Notes: generated from the letters alone by a model not told the origin. Shown: positions 1 through 7,779, counted from the first letter of the stretch. The stretch: DNA of 41,468 nucleotides from an uncultured Oscillospiraceae bacterium (GCA_910579175.1 CAJTTB010000012.1:33010-74477), one strand, 5' to 3'. Translations and numbers: made by a program.

Positions 1-96
1 GACCTTTTTGCAGTCCTTCTTCTCGACCTTTCTCCAATCCTTCTTCTCGACCTTTTTGCAGTCCTTCTTCCCTACCCTTTCGCCAAGATTCTTCTC
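1..96 (-). repeat. 24-bp tandem repeat within the Rpn coding sequence
   Basis: Four head-to-tail 24-bp units (1-24, 25-48, 49-72, and a degenerate 73-96) encode GREEGLQK / GREEGLEK / GREEGLQK and a diverged first copy. The array continues past the left edge. The period keeps frame, so copy-number change would only lengthen or shorten a charged helical tail. Confidence 0.85.
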
Positions 97-742
97 GAAT
101 CTCCTGTTCTCTCATCTGTAAGGTCATATATTCTCTCCTCCATTCTCGGTTCTCTTTCACGCGTTCTACTTTTTCTTCAATTTCCTGTACAAACACATTT
201 TGGCTTTCTTCCCCATTTACATACTTTAAAAACTCTCTTACATCTATATCTTTTTCTTTTTCATATGCTTTTGTATTAAAAAATATCTTTTTCGCTCCAT
301 CTTTTAATTTTAACTTTCTGTCCTGTTCACAGTAATTCTCAAATTTATATTCCGATCTCCTTTTTCCAAATGGATCAAATGTACAAATAAATATTACATA
401 ACTTTCTTTTAGCTTATGATAACTTTCACCTTTTTCTATGGTATTTAAATCTATCATTGCTTGATAATAGCGACTTCTTTTGCTTAAATCCTTTTGATTG
501 GTTGTTTGCATTTCCACATTAAAGATTCGATTGTTATCTTCCACATAAACATCTAGTCGCACACTTTTGGCATCTACTGTAATATCTACCACCTTTTGTT
601 CTTCTAGGTACTTTATATCTTTAATTTTAATACGTAGCAGTTTCTCTAATATTTTTTTACAAATCTCTTTATCTCTCATTACCTTAGCAAACAAAAAATC
701 ATCTCTGATTTCCAGTTCTTCCCAAGATTTTATTCCATTCAT
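1..742 (-). CDS. Rpn/PD-(D/E)XK nuclease family putative transposase, 3' end cut by window
   Basis: Members of the Rpn family (TIGR01784) are PD-(D/E)XK endonucleases linked to recombination and often annotated as transposases. The minus strand from 742 reads MNGIKSWEELEIRDDFLF and stays open to the window edge. About 75 residues in is the nuclease core LDVYVEDNNRIFNVEMQ, which gives the family's D...ExQ arrangement. The last visible part is highly charged and ends in 8-residue repeats of GREEGLQK type, common at the C-terminus of this family. An in-frame ATG at 757 exists, but GGAG lies 8 nt before the ATG at 742, so the latter is preferred. The gene has its own promoter (776-804). These genes are usually multicopy in clostridial genomes. 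The family call is firm; the biological role is inferred. Confidence 0.85.
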   Translation of the reverse strand, partial: MNGIKSWEELEIRDDFLFAKVMRDKEICKKILEKLLRIKIKDIKYLEEQKVVDITVDAKSVRLDVYVEDNNRIFNVEMQTTNQKDLSKRSRYYQAMIDLNTIEKGESYHKLKESYVIFICTFDPFGKRRSEYKFENYCEQDRKLKLKDGAKKIFFNTKAYEKEKDIDVREFLKYVNGEESQNVFVQEIEEKVERVKENREWRREYMTLQMREQEIREESWRKGREEGLQKGREEGLEKGREEGLQKG

Positions 743-775
743 TCTTCTGTCTCCCATTTCCTTTTCTTCAAAAAC

Positions 776-804
776 ATTATATCACTTTTTTGTTATTTTT
801 TCAA
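776..804 (-). promoter_or_regulatory. Promoter of the Rpn-family gene
   Basis: On the minus strand TTGAAA (799-804) and TATAAT (776-781) are separated by exactly 17 bp. A TGA immediately before the -10 makes it an extended -10. The -10 ends 33 nt before the chosen ATG. Confidence 0.75.
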
Positions 805-830
805 TATTTTAATGCTGTTTTTATTTTTTT

Positions 831-845
831 TGTGATAATATCACA
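831..845. promoter_or_regulatory. Perfect 15-bp palindrome, possible operator
   Basis: TGTGATAATATCACA is a perfect 7-1-7 inverted repeat about 27 bp upstream of the -35 of the Rpn gene. Its half-site TATCAC recurs at the -10 of that gene (780-785). This is the size and symmetry of a dimeric regulator site; which protein binds is unknown. The rest of the 743-1023 gap holds only AT-rich sequence and an imperfect long inverted repeat (914-922 with 968-976). Confidence 0.35.
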
Positions 846-1023
846 TTTGTTTAAAAAAGTACTTTTCTTCAAAATGTATTTATAACTTTCTTAAAATAGA
901 AAGCTAAAAACATAAGAGAAGAAATAATATACTGTTACAATTTCTAATTGAATCTATGACTGGTATCTTCTCTTTACAAAAAATAACAAAACAATGGTCT
1001 GTCAACCTTTTTTCTAAAAGCAC

Positions 1024-1064
1024 TTGACAGTACAGTTATAAGCTGCTATACTGAACATTGTTCA
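1024..1064 (+). promoter_or_regulatory. TetR gene promoter with overlapping operator palindrome
   Basis: TTGACA (1024-1029), a 17-bp spacer and TATACT (1047-1052) form a near-consensus promoter. The perfect 6-1-6 palindrome TGAACATTGTTCA (1052-1064) starts at the last base of the -10 and covers the expected transcription start. A repressor bound there would block initiation, so negative autoregulation by the TetR product is likely (inference). Confidence 0.75.
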
Positions 1065-1079
1065 TATTGAGGTGACCGG

Positions 1080-1637
1080 ATGAATACAGTTGTAACATCA
1101 AAAGAGGACATTTTGAAAATCAGCCGAAAATTGATTCAGCAGCAGGGATGGTCTGCAATCAATATCCGTTCTGTTGCGGCAGCCTGCGGGGTATCGGTAG
1201 GATCTATTTACAATTATTTTGACTCTAAAGCCACATTGGTGAGTGCCACAGTAGAAAGTATCTGGTGCGAAATTTTCCATCAGTCTGAGGACAGTACTAT
1301 GTTTGGGGACACGCAAACCTGTATTGTCTGGATGTATAGACAGATAGAACAAGGTTGCAAACAGTATCCTGGTTTTTTTACACTGCACTCTTTGGGCTTT
1401 ATGCATGAGGACAAAACCGATGGAAAACAGAAAATGCAACAAACTTGGCAGCATATCCTGGATAAGCTGAATGCTGTCTTAAAGCGAGATACCAAGATTC
1501 GGACCGATGCCTTTACGGAGCAGTTTACTGCGGAACGATTCGCGGATGTCCTGTTTTCCCTAATGCTGTCCGCTTTACTGCGGCAGGACTATGACCCCAC
1601 AACCTTGCTGGAAATTATTCGCAGAACCCTTTATTAA
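1080..1637 (+). CDS. TetR/AcrR family transcriptional regulator
   Basis: The 185-residue protein has the TetR N-terminal helix-turn-helix (about residues 10-55; core VAAACGVSVGSIYNYFDSK, with the family's G-Y-F ending) followed by a divergent helical ligand-binding domain. GAGGTGA sits 5 nt before the ATG. It probably represses itself through the palindrome at 1052-1064. A hairpin terminator directly follows the stop, so it may be a separate transcript from the three membrane-protein genes downstream, although they form one functional module by position. No ligand can be proposed from sequence. Confidence 0.9.
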   Translation: MNTVVTSKEDILKISRKLIQQQGWSAINIRSVAAACGVSVGSIYNYFDSKATLVSATVESIWCEIFHQSEDSTMFGDTQTCIVWMYRQIEQGCKQYPGFFTLHSLGFMHEDKTDGKQKMQQTWQHILDKLNAVLKRDTKIRTDAFTEQFTAERFADVLFSLMLSALLRQDYDPTTLLEIIRRTLY

Positions 1638-1663
1638 AATTCCCACGATTTGGTGGGAATTTT
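1636..1663 (+). terminator. Hairpin terminator after the TetR gene
   Basis: AAAATTCCCAC pairs with GTGGGAATTTT across a short loop, overlapping the TAA of the TetR gene. The U-run is provided by the TTTT on the descending arm. Confidence 0.6.
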
Positions 1664-1675
1664 ACACCCAGCAAA

Positions 1676-2116
1676 GTGAACGGTGTTCAACAAGAGAGAT
1701 GGATTACAAAAGTAAAACAAAATACCTCGCTGTTGCTCGCCTGTCTCTTGTGGAGTATAGTTAATGTCAACATCCTTCGCATTGGACTGATAGCCCATCC
1801 AGCTTATAAATTTTTGCTGAATCTTCTGCTATCTGTTCCGATTTTTGTTGTATTTCAAAAGTTTATTTTTGAAATCCTGGTAAAAAAATATACTGTCAGA
1901 ATCAACACCTATCCAGAAGAACGACATTTTTATGAAGTCCTTTGATAAAAAAACATCTGCAATCATGGCGGTGATGACCTGCCGGCAAGTGGACTTACGC
2001 TGGGACAGTTTACCACAGTTTTCCATACCAACCTGAGCGCTTCGGTGGTGGGCTTATTATTCGGTTGCAACTATGTCAGAGAACTATTGACTGCCATAGT
2101 TCAAAATAAAACATAA
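1676..2116 (+). pseudogene. Degraded DUF2798-like membrane protein gene
   Basis: Three reading frames in succession carry parts of one protein. Frame 1 (1676-1945) gives a two-helix membrane segment ending in KYTVRINTYPEERHFYEVL. Frame 2 (from about 1944) gives DKKTSAIMAVMTC. Frame 3 (1994-2116) gives LTLGQFTTVFHTNLSASVVG and a charged end. DUF2798 proteins are normally four-helix proteins of about 150 residues containing exactly this kind of internally duplicated pattern. Two frame changes and an apparent deletion around 1985-1993 break it. It lies between the TetR gene and two intact membrane-protein genes, so it was probably once part of that module. The broken state is seen directly; the family assignment is from remembered pattern and is moderate. 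Confidence 0.6.
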
Positions 2117-2129
2117 AGGAGAGTAAACT

Positions 2130-2795
2130 ATGCAAGCGATTGTGGAAACCTTGTTTGATGCTGTTTATTTAACTTCTGTCGTTACTATCGGAATTTTGAT
2201 GATCCGAGGCTACAAAGGAAATCACCAATTCCGTCTTTTCGGATGGATGGCTGTCGTGCTGGGAGCGGGAGACTCATTCCATCTGGTTCCCCGCGCTCTT
2301 GCCCTGTGTACCACTGGTCTGGAAAATTACACCGTTCCTCTGGGCATTGGAAAGTGGATCACTTCGGTTACAATGACCATTTTCTATGTGCTGCTGTATT
2401 ATGTCTGGCGGCAGCGATACAAAATCAATGGTCGAAGCGGTCTTACTACTGTTGTATACATTTTGGGTGGTGTGCGAATTGTATTGTGCATGATGCCCCA
2501 AAACCAGTGGCTCAGTGCTGAAACACCCCTTTTTTGGGGCATATACCGTAACATCCCCTTTGCCCTGTTGGGTCTCTTGGTGATTGTACTATTCTATCAT
2601 AGCGCAAAGAATCATGGGGATAAGGCATTCCGCTGGATGTGGCTGACCATTGTACTGAGTTTTGGCTTCTATATCCCTGTGGTACTGTGGGCGGATATCA
2701 TTCCCCTAATTGGAATGTTGATGATTCCCAAGACCTGCGCTTATGTGTGGACGGTACTGATTGGATATTTTGCTATGAAACAGGAATGCAAGTAA
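2130..2795 (+). CDS. Unknown multispan membrane protein
   Basis: A 221-residue integral membrane protein with about six or seven hydrophobic segments (roughly residues 8-27, 36-54, 72-95, 106-120, 133-153, 166-186, 190-212). The second segment carries Asp and His in GAGDSFHLVPR, unusual inside a membrane helix and a possible functional site. AAAGGAGAG precedes the ATG at good distance. It is 13 nt upstream of the DUF2871 gene, so the two are surely co-transcribed. I do not recognise the family. Its place beside a TetR regulator suggests a stress- or solute-responsive membrane function, but nothing specific can be claimed. Confidence 0.8.
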   Translation: MQAIVETLFDAVYLTSVVTIGILMIRGYKGNHQFRLFGWMAVVLGAGDSFHLVPRALALCTTGLENYTVPLGIGKWITSVTMTIFYVLLYYVWRQRYKINGRSGLTTVVYILGGVRIVLCMMPQNQWLSAETPLFWGIYRNIPFALLGLLVIVLFYHSAKNHGDKAFRWMWLTIVLSFGFYIPVVLWADIIPLIGMLMIPKTCAYVWTVLIGYFAMKQECK

Positions 2796-2808
2796 AGGAG
2801 AAATCATT

Positions 2809-3228
2809 ATGAAACGCTACATAAATACAGCTTTAATATACGCCATTCTTGCGATAGCTGGCGGCGTGTTTTATCGAGAATTTACCAAATTCAACGGTTA
2901 TACTGCAAAAACTACCCTCTCTGTTGTTCATACTCATTATTTTTTGTTGGGCATGGTGTTTTTTCTGCTGCTTCTCCTGTTGGAAAAGAGCTTCTCTTTC
3001 ACCTCCACAAAAACTGTGCAGGTTTTGATTGTCTATCATATCGGTCTAAACCTAACCAGCTTGATGCTTGTCATACGGGGAGTGGTCCAGGTGCTGATAC
3101 CAACACTTTCCTCACAGATGAATGCGGCAATATCAGGTGTTGCGGGAATCGGGCATATCCTGCTGGGTGTCAGTACAATACTTCTGCTGATGCAAATTAG
3201 GAAAAGCATATCAGCAAAACAGAGCTGA
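2809..3228 (+). CDS. DUF2871 family membrane protein
   Basis: The 139-residue protein has four predicted membrane helices and the N-terminal signature of DUF2871: AIAGGVFYREFTKFNG, then TTLSVVHTHYFLLGM. The conserved His residues in VHTHYF sit at the start of helix 2. Function of the family is unknown. It starts 13 nt after the preceding stop, with AAAGGAG as ribosome binding site, and is the last gene of the TetR-linked module, followed by a strong hairpin terminator. Confidence 0.8.
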   Translation: MKRYINTALIYAILAIAGGVFYREFTKFNGYTAKTTLSVVHTHYFLLGMVFFLLLLLLEKSFSFTSTKTVQVLIVYHIGLNLTSLMLVIRGVVQVLIPTLSSQMNAAISGVAGIGHILLGVSTILLLMQIRKSISAKQS

Positions 3229-3265
3229 TTTGAAGTTGCAAGACTAAGAACCCAAAAATATTTGT

Positions 3266-3305
3266 TAAACAGTGGAAGGTCTAGGGCTTTCCACTGTTTA
3301 TTTTA
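3266..3305 (+). terminator. Rho-independent terminator after the DUF2871 gene
   Basis: AAACAGTGGAA (3267-3277) pairs perfectly with TTCCACTGTTT (3289-3299), followed by ATTTTA. Confidence 0.8.
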
Positions 3306-3429
3306 GAATGTTTCTATCTTTAGAAAAAGTATTTTCCAGCAAATATGAGGTACAAATGTAAAATCCCTCTCTTTTTAGATTGGTGTTACTCAACGCCATT
3401 TGACAAAATGATTCACTAAAATATCTAAA

Positions 3430-3462
3430 GCGGGCAGTTATCCCATACAGGTAGCTGCCCGC
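3430..3462 (-). terminator. GC-rich hairpin terminator of the unknown gene 3468-3830
   Basis: GCGGGCAG (3430-3437) pairs with CTGCCCGC (3455-3462); the inner arms also pair partly (GTTATCC with GGTAGC). It lies 6 nt past the stop of the leftward gene. On the minus strand it is followed by a moderately T-rich stretch (TTTAGATATTTTAG), so termination is likely but not textbook. Confidence 0.6.
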
Positions 3463-3467
3463 TAAAC

Positions 3468-3830
3468 TTAAAGTTGCACCTCTTTCCAGCGCAATTCACA
3501 CTTCCCAGTGGCATCTTTAAATTCCCAACGTAAATAACACTTGTTTTTTGCATCTAAATCTATTTTTGCCGTAGGGGACTGTTGATCCAACTTCAGCAAC
3601 AATTCCTTTTTTGCGCCCAATAATATTACCTCTATATTTCCCTTTGACAACTGCATATCAAGGGTAAATTCATATGTTCCGCCTTCAAAAAATCTTCCCA
3701 TATGCTTGACCCAGCCAGTACAAGAACTCAAAGTTACTCTATCTCTATCTCGGCTGGGGCGAAACACAAATAAATTTGCAGCAATTTTTTTTGATACTGC
3801 AATACTTCGAAGATATTGCCATATACTCAA
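3468..3830 (-). CDS. Unknown small soluble protein
   Basis: About 120 residues, starting MSIWQYLRSIAVSKK. No signal peptide or membrane segment is seen. The second half alternates hydrophobic and polar residues (YEFTLDMQ, IEVILLG, CYLRWEF, CELRWKE), which suggests a beta-sandwich. The frame can be extended to a TTG at 3845, but GGAGG lies inside that extension, 8 nt before the TTG at 3830, so 3830 is the likely start. A near-perfect promoter (3877-3905) and a terminator hairpin bracket it as a single-gene transcript, which argues it is real. I do not recognise a family. Confidence 0.65.
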   Translation of the reverse strand: MSIWQYLRSIAVSKKIAANLFVFRPSRDRDRVTLSSCTGWVKHMGRFFEGGTYEFTLDMQLSKGNIEVILLGAKKELLLKLDQQSPTAKIDLDAKNKCYLRWEFKDATGKCELRWKEVQL

Positions 3831-3876
3831 TGTCTTATCCTCCAATCATAGAGTGAAATTCCGATTTGTTTAACTA

Positions 3877-3905
3877 ATTATATCATACAGTAATTACCAT
3901 ATCAA
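3877..3905 (-). promoter_or_regulatory. Promoter of the unknown gene 3468-3830
   Basis: Minus strand TTGATA (3900-3905), 17-bp spacer, TATAAT (3877-3882). The stretch from 3906 to 4220 beyond it contains no supportable gene, only short frames such as one at about 4060 that stops after a dozen codons. Confidence 0.8.
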
Positions 3906-4220
3906 CTTCGTTTTGCAGAGATTACCAAAGTGATATCTCAGCAATACTTTTCTCAAAAGGGATTAAAATCTCATATTCCTCTTTAAAATAGTGGCGATGA
4001 AAAACACAAAACTGAGGAGGATAGAAATTATATAACAGCATTTTTGTATGCGGTTATATGCTGGAACGCAAAGGAAAATATTTTCAACGACTGTAGCACT
4101 AGTTAAGATCTAGAGACACCCATATATTTTAAATATGCAAAAAGCAATATTTTTTTTTTATGAAAATACTGCTCTTGTTTTTATCCTCTGCTGTTTATTT
4201 ACTTTTATAGAAAAAACTAA

Positions 4221-4256
4221 TTAAAAAACACCTCCAATACTTTTATTGGAAGTGTT
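4221..4256 (-). terminator. Terminator of the tRNA operon
   Basis: AACACCTCCAATA and TATTGGAAGTGTT form a 13-bp stem with one mismatch and a short loop. On the minus strand it is followed by TTTTTT. It lies about 57 nt past the tRNA-Gly 3' end. Confidence 0.85.
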
Positions 4257-4312
4257 GCAATTTTCACCACTATGGGCTTCGCGGTTTATATATCTATCTT
4301 AACCGTCTAATA

Positions 4313-4388
4313 TGGAGCGGATTACGAGGCTCGAACTCGCTACCTCCACCTTGGCAAGGTGGCGCTCTACCAGATGAGCTAAATCCGC
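4313..4388 (-). tRNA. tRNA-Gly(GCC)
   Basis: Acceptor GCGGATT pairs with AATCCGC. D-arm TAGCTCATCTGGTAGAGC, anticodon loop with GCC, and T-arm GTTCGAGCC are all present. Discriminator U is followed by an encoded CCA. Last gene of the four-tRNA operon. Confidence 0.95.
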
Positions 4389-4392
4389 ATAA

Positions 4393-4465
4393 TGCCTCCG
4401 GACGGAATCGAACCATCGACACGGGGATTTTCAGTCCCCTGCTCTACCGACTGAGCTACAGAGGC
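4393..4465 (-). tRNA. tRNA-Phe(GAA)
   Basis: Acceptor GCCTCTG pairs with CGGAGGC (one G-U). The anticodon loop CTGAAAA holds GAA, and the T-arm has GGTTCGATTCC. Discriminator A; the CCA end is not encoded (TTATGC follows). Confidence 0.95.
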
Positions 4466-4538
4466 GTATTGTTTTTACAAGATTAATTCATTTTATAAAA
4501 ACTATGTTAAAAAATTACTGAGATATCAGTAATTCGAT

Positions 4539-4615
4539 TGGCGACCCGCATCGGGCTCGAACCGACGACCTCTAGCGTGACAGGCTAGCGCTCTAACCAA
4601 CTGAGCTAGCGGGCC
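4539..4615 (-). tRNA. tRNA-Asp(GTC)
   Basis: Acceptor GGCCCGC pairs with GCGGGTC (one G-U). The anticodon loop CTGTCAC holds GTC. Discriminator G, typical of tRNA-Asp, is followed by an encoded CCA. Confidence 0.95.
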
Positions 4616-4622
4616 AAATAGA

Positions 4623-4695
4623 TGGGAACAACAGGGCTCGAACCTGTGACCCTCTGCTTGTAAGGCAGATGCTCTCCCAGCTGAGCTATGCTCCC
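4623..4695 (-). tRNA. tRNA-Val(TAC)
   Basis: Acceptor GGGAGCA pairs with TGTTCCC (one G-U). The anticodon loop CTTACAA holds TAC. Discriminator A; CCA is not encoded. First gene of the operon, 61 nt after the -10 box. Confidence 0.95.
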
Positions 4696-4756
4696 ACAGT
4701 GTGCTGATTACTGGTGTCTGACTTGATTATTATCATGTCTTTCAGCGACGAGTATT

Positions 4757-4785
4757 ATTCTAACAGATAGTCAAACATTTGTCAA
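4757..4785 (-). promoter_or_regulatory. Promoter of the tRNA Val-Asp-Phe-Gly operon
   Basis: Minus strand TTGACA (4780-4785), exactly 17 bp, then TAGAAT (4757-4762): a strong sigma-A type promoter, as expected for stable RNA. Confidence 0.85.
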
Positions 4786-4878
4786 CACCTTTTTTCAATT
4801 TTTTTTTAAAATTTCTATTTTTTTCAAATTGATATACCATAGATGCCCATTTAAAGCCTATTATCCATCAATTTATGG

Positions 4879-6144
4879 TTATGAAATCGCAGAACTTTTT
4901 TTGAATAAAGTTCGTTTTAATCGGAATCTTTTTGACCGTTTCATTTCTGTAATATAAATCCAAATATGAAATCCATAAAATAATAAATTTACAATAGAAA
5001 AATACTTTTGACTGTTATCAAAGAAATTTCTAAAAACGCCTCCAAAATTCATGATAAAAAGCAGTAAAGCTTGATTGAAAAAAGTTATCATACAAATCCC
5101 TAAAAATAAATATAAATAACGGTTATCCTTCTGTATCAAATAACACAACAACGCCAAAATCAAAGCAGGCAACTGATAACGCTCGTGCATACGACAGGTA
5201 AGCATAAAGATACTGTTGATAAAAAACAAAGCATGAACCGCACCGGGAATTTGTCTATAAAAATATTTTACACAAATAAAAACCACCAGAAGTAAAATCA
5301 TAATGATCATACTTATTTGCGCATAGGTAATACCAAATAACTTTTGACTATCTGGCACCCAATTATTTTCTCCAATTCCATATAAATTATAAGCATTTAA
5401 ATTGATAAACTGATAACTTTCAAATCCACCAAAATAAATATCAAATGGCAAAAAAATACTACCAGAAGCAATCATAAATGGCAACCAACCGGCTATGCCC
5501 ACCATTAGCCCAATTCCCAATGCTTTTATCCAGTGCTTAAAATGGTAATGAAAGAACAATTCACAAAGAACAATGGGAGCAAAATATGCCATTTGTAACT
5601 TTGTCAAACATCCCAAAGCAAAAAAAACACAAGCAACCGTGGGCTTTTGCTTCCAGAAACACCAAAAAGTCAAAAAAATAAACAACAACAACAATACATC
5701 TGCTTGACCCCAAAAGGCACAGTTAAAAATAATAGAGGGGTTTACTGCCCAAAATGCAGCAAAAAACAATGCTTCCATTTGATAGTGTTTCACTGTTAAA
5801 ACATAGATAATACACATCAACAATATATCAGATAGTACTGGAATCAGTTTTATCCAAAACATTTCCAACTGCCAAATTTGCTGCATCTGCGCTTGTTTTA
5901 CAAATGTCCCAACAAGACTCAACAACATCGGAAAGACGGGGGGATAATCTAAATTTTGTATATTTTGATAGATGTTCAAGGGATTTTCTGCGGCAGCGAT
6001 TGCCCATGGAATATTATATGGTCGCAAATCAAAATCATTCTGATAAGTAGTTGCAATTACCACTCTTAAAACCAATGCAAATAATGCAATTAAGATAAAA
6101 TAAACATGAACTGTTATTTGCTTAGAAGCCGCTATTTGTTTCAT
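4879..6144 (-). CDS. GT-C fold membrane glycosyltransferase, Gpi18-like mannosyltransferase family
   Basis: The 421-residue protein has about ten membrane helices and a large loop after helix 1, as in GT-C glycosyltransferases that use polyprenyl-phosphate sugars. Family marks seen: acidic loop NDFDLRPYNIPWA after helix 1, LDYPPVFPMLL, NPSIIFNCAFWGQADVLL (the conserved WGQ-D motif), and CRMHERYQLPA (the MHERY motif) near the C-terminus. These match COG5542, proteins related to Gpi18. It probably adds a sugar to a cell-surface lipid or polymer from the outer face of the membrane; the substrate is unknown. GGAG lies 10 nt before the ATG. It is the last gene of a leftward run after the CPBP gene and tadA (gap 56 nt), so co-transcription is likely though functions differ. 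Confidence 0.75.
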   Translation of the reverse strand: MKQIAASKQITVHVYFILIALFALVLRVVIATTYQNDFDLRPYNIPWAIAAAENPLNIYQNIQNLDYPPVFPMLLSLVGTFVKQAQMQQIWQLEMFWIKLIPVLSDILLMCIIYVLTVKHYQMEALFFAAFWAVNPSIIFNCAFWGQADVLLLLFIFLTFWCFWKQKPTVACVFFALGCLTKLQMAYFAPIVLCELFFHYHFKHWIKALGIGLMVGIAGWLPFMIASGSIFLPFDIYFGGFESYQFINLNAYNLYGIGENNWVPDSQKLFGITYAQISMIIMILLLVVFICVKYFYRQIPGAVHALFFINSIFMLTCRMHERYQLPALILALLCYLIQKDNRYLYLFLGICMITFFNQALLLFIMNFGGVFRNFFDNSQKYFSIVNLLFYGFHIWIYITEMKRSKRFRLKRTLFKKSSAIS

Positions 6145-6200
6145 ATCTCTTAAACTCCATTATAAAGTATTTTAGCAATTCAAAATCAAATACGAAAAGG

Positions 6201-6653
6201 TTATGTTCTCAATCTTCTAAAAAAATCTTTTAGTAGTTGAGAACACTGTTCTTGAAGCACCCCAGTTTCTAATTGCGGTTTATGGTTATACTCCAATTCA
6301 AATAAATTAATGACTGAGCCGCAAGAACCAGCCTTGTAATCAAAAGCGCCAAATACCACTCGGTCAATACGGGCATTGATAATTGCCCCTGCACACATTG
6401 GACAGGGTTCTAAAGTTACATAAAGGGTACAATTGGGCAATCTCCAGCCCCCCAATTGCTCGCAGGCCTGCTCAATTGCCAACAACTCTGCATGTGCCAC
6501 TGCTCGTTTTTTGGTTTCCCTCAAGTTATACCCAGAGGCGATTATCACATCATTTTGCACGATGATCGCTCCCACTGGCACCTCATCTAGTTCAAATGCC
6601 TTCTTTGCCTGCTCAAGTGCCAAAGACATAAAATATTCGTCCTTTTCTTTCAT
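6201..6653 (-). CDS. tadA: tRNA-specific adenosine deaminase TadA
   Basis: TadA converts A34 of tRNA-Arg(ACG) to inosine in the cytoplasm. The 150-residue length is normal. Zinc-site residues are visible: His54 and catalytic Glu56 in AVAHAELLAI, and Cys84 and Cys87 in LEPCPMCAGAI. The N-terminal MSLALEQAKKAFELDEVPVGAI is the usual helix and first strand. AAGGAG precedes the ATG. The gene is 31 nt downstream of the CPBP gene and probably in its operon. Confidence 0.95.
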   Translation of the reverse strand: MKEKDEYFMSLALEQAKKAFELDEVPVGAIIVQNDVIIASGYNLRETKKRAVAHAELLAIEQACEQLGGWRLPNCTLYVTLEPCPMCAGAIINARIDRVVFGAFDYKAGSCGSVINLFELEYNHKPQLETGVLQEQCSQLLKDFFRRLRT

Positions 6654-6684
6654 TAGAATGCTCCTTTTCAGTCAAATTATACCA

Positions 6685-7779
6685 TCAATTGATAATTTGG
6701 ATATCATTGAGTGCTTCCAAAAATGCCAAAATTACAAGCATCCAAAAAATAACATTGGTCAAAAGACACTTGATTTTGGTGCGATTGGTTAAAAAAGTAT
6801 CTTGGTTGCTAATTTGAAAAGCATCTGCATTCTTTCTGATAAAACGACAAAATGCAATGATAGAAATTAACATAAAAGTCAAATACAATAACCCTGTTAT
6901 CAAATATCCATGTTGTAAAAATAAATTATGCTCTACCAATAATATAAATGAAAACAAACTGCGAATTGCAAAATTTGAAATAATCGGTGCAACAATACTG
7001 CCAGAAAGAATTGTCAAATATCCAAGACCCAAACTCAAGATAAACACATAAAGCATATCTTGTGCAGATGTTTGTGTCAATGTCATACAAACACTGGAAA
7101 CAACAATGGCAACAAAATCACCAAATCTTCTCAAGGAACCTAAAATCACTCCATGAAATAAAAATTCCTCGGTAAATGCTGGAATAATGGTAATCGATAA
7201 CAAATATAAGATAAATGGGACAAACTCTGTTGGTATTTTACTGTAGTTTTGGGAAAATACCACCCCACCAAAACTCAAAATATGGGAAAAAGCCAAGACA
7301 AATAACTGGGCAACGATTGCCAAACCTATCAAAATAAAAACACCATAACGGGTGGTTTTTGGATTTGGAATAGCAAACATCTTTTTGACAAGTGTTTTTT
7401 TCTTCAACAATAAAATCATCACAAGTGATGGTACTGCCATATAAAATAAATAAGATAGAATATTCACCAGTTGATATGCCGTTTTAGACAGCGTAATCAT
7501 AGAAGTCATTGGATTAATTGTAATATCGCTTCTCAATATACTCAACAAATTGGCAATTGGTACAAATGACAACACACGAACGCGCAGAAAAAAAAGCAAC
7601 AAAAGTGCAAATAATAAAATATTATAATAAATCCCCAGCTGCTTTTGCTCCTTTTGCTGGGGTGTTTCTGGTAAAAAACCTAATCCATTGATATATGTAT
7701 AATGTTGGTCATCTAGTTCAGAATTTATAATATCAGGAAAAGGGTGATGGTTAAAATGTTTATTCATTTTTTTTGGCAT
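6685..7779 (-). CDS. CPBP (CAAX/Abi) family membrane protein with substituted catalytic residues
   Basis: About 364 residues with a soluble N-terminal stretch of 50 residues and about eight membrane helices. The CPBP motif 1 region FTEEFLFHGVI (Glu204-Glu205) is clear, but the usual Arg of EExxxR is His. The region that aligns with motif 2 (FxxxH) reads MTLTQ, and the motif 3 region (HxxxN) after GSIVAPII reads NFAIR, so the catalytic His positions appear replaced by Gln and Asn. It may be a non-proteolytic member. The frame extends to 7848, but AAGGGAG lies 8 nt before the ATG at 7779 (MPKKMNKHF), so 7779 is taken as the start. First gene of the leftward run with tadA and the glycosyltransferase. 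Confidence 0.75.
   Translation of the reverse strand: MPKKMNKHFNHHPFPDIINSELDDQHYTYINGLGFLPETPQQKEQKQLGIYYNILLFALLLLFFLRVRVLSFVPIANLLSILRSDITINPMTSMITLSKTAYQLVNILSYLFYMAVPSLVMILLLKKKTLVKKMFAIPNPKTTRYGVFILIGLAIVAQLFVLAFSHILSFGGVVFSQNYSKIPTEFVPFILYLLSITIIPAFTEEFLFHGVILGSLRRFGDFVAIVVSSVCMTLTQTSAQDMLYVFILSLGLGYLTILSGSIVAPIISNFAIRSLFSFILLVEHNLFLQHGYLITGLLYLTFMLISIIAFCRFIRKNADAFQISNQDTFLTNRTKIKCLLTNVIFWMLVILAFLEALNDIQIIN

Noticed and set aside
567..812. Plus-strand 81-codon frame rich in Ser/Ile/Phe
   Set aside because: It is the antisense of the start of the Rpn gene and its promoter; composition is that of reversed AT-rich coding DNA and there is no ribosome site.
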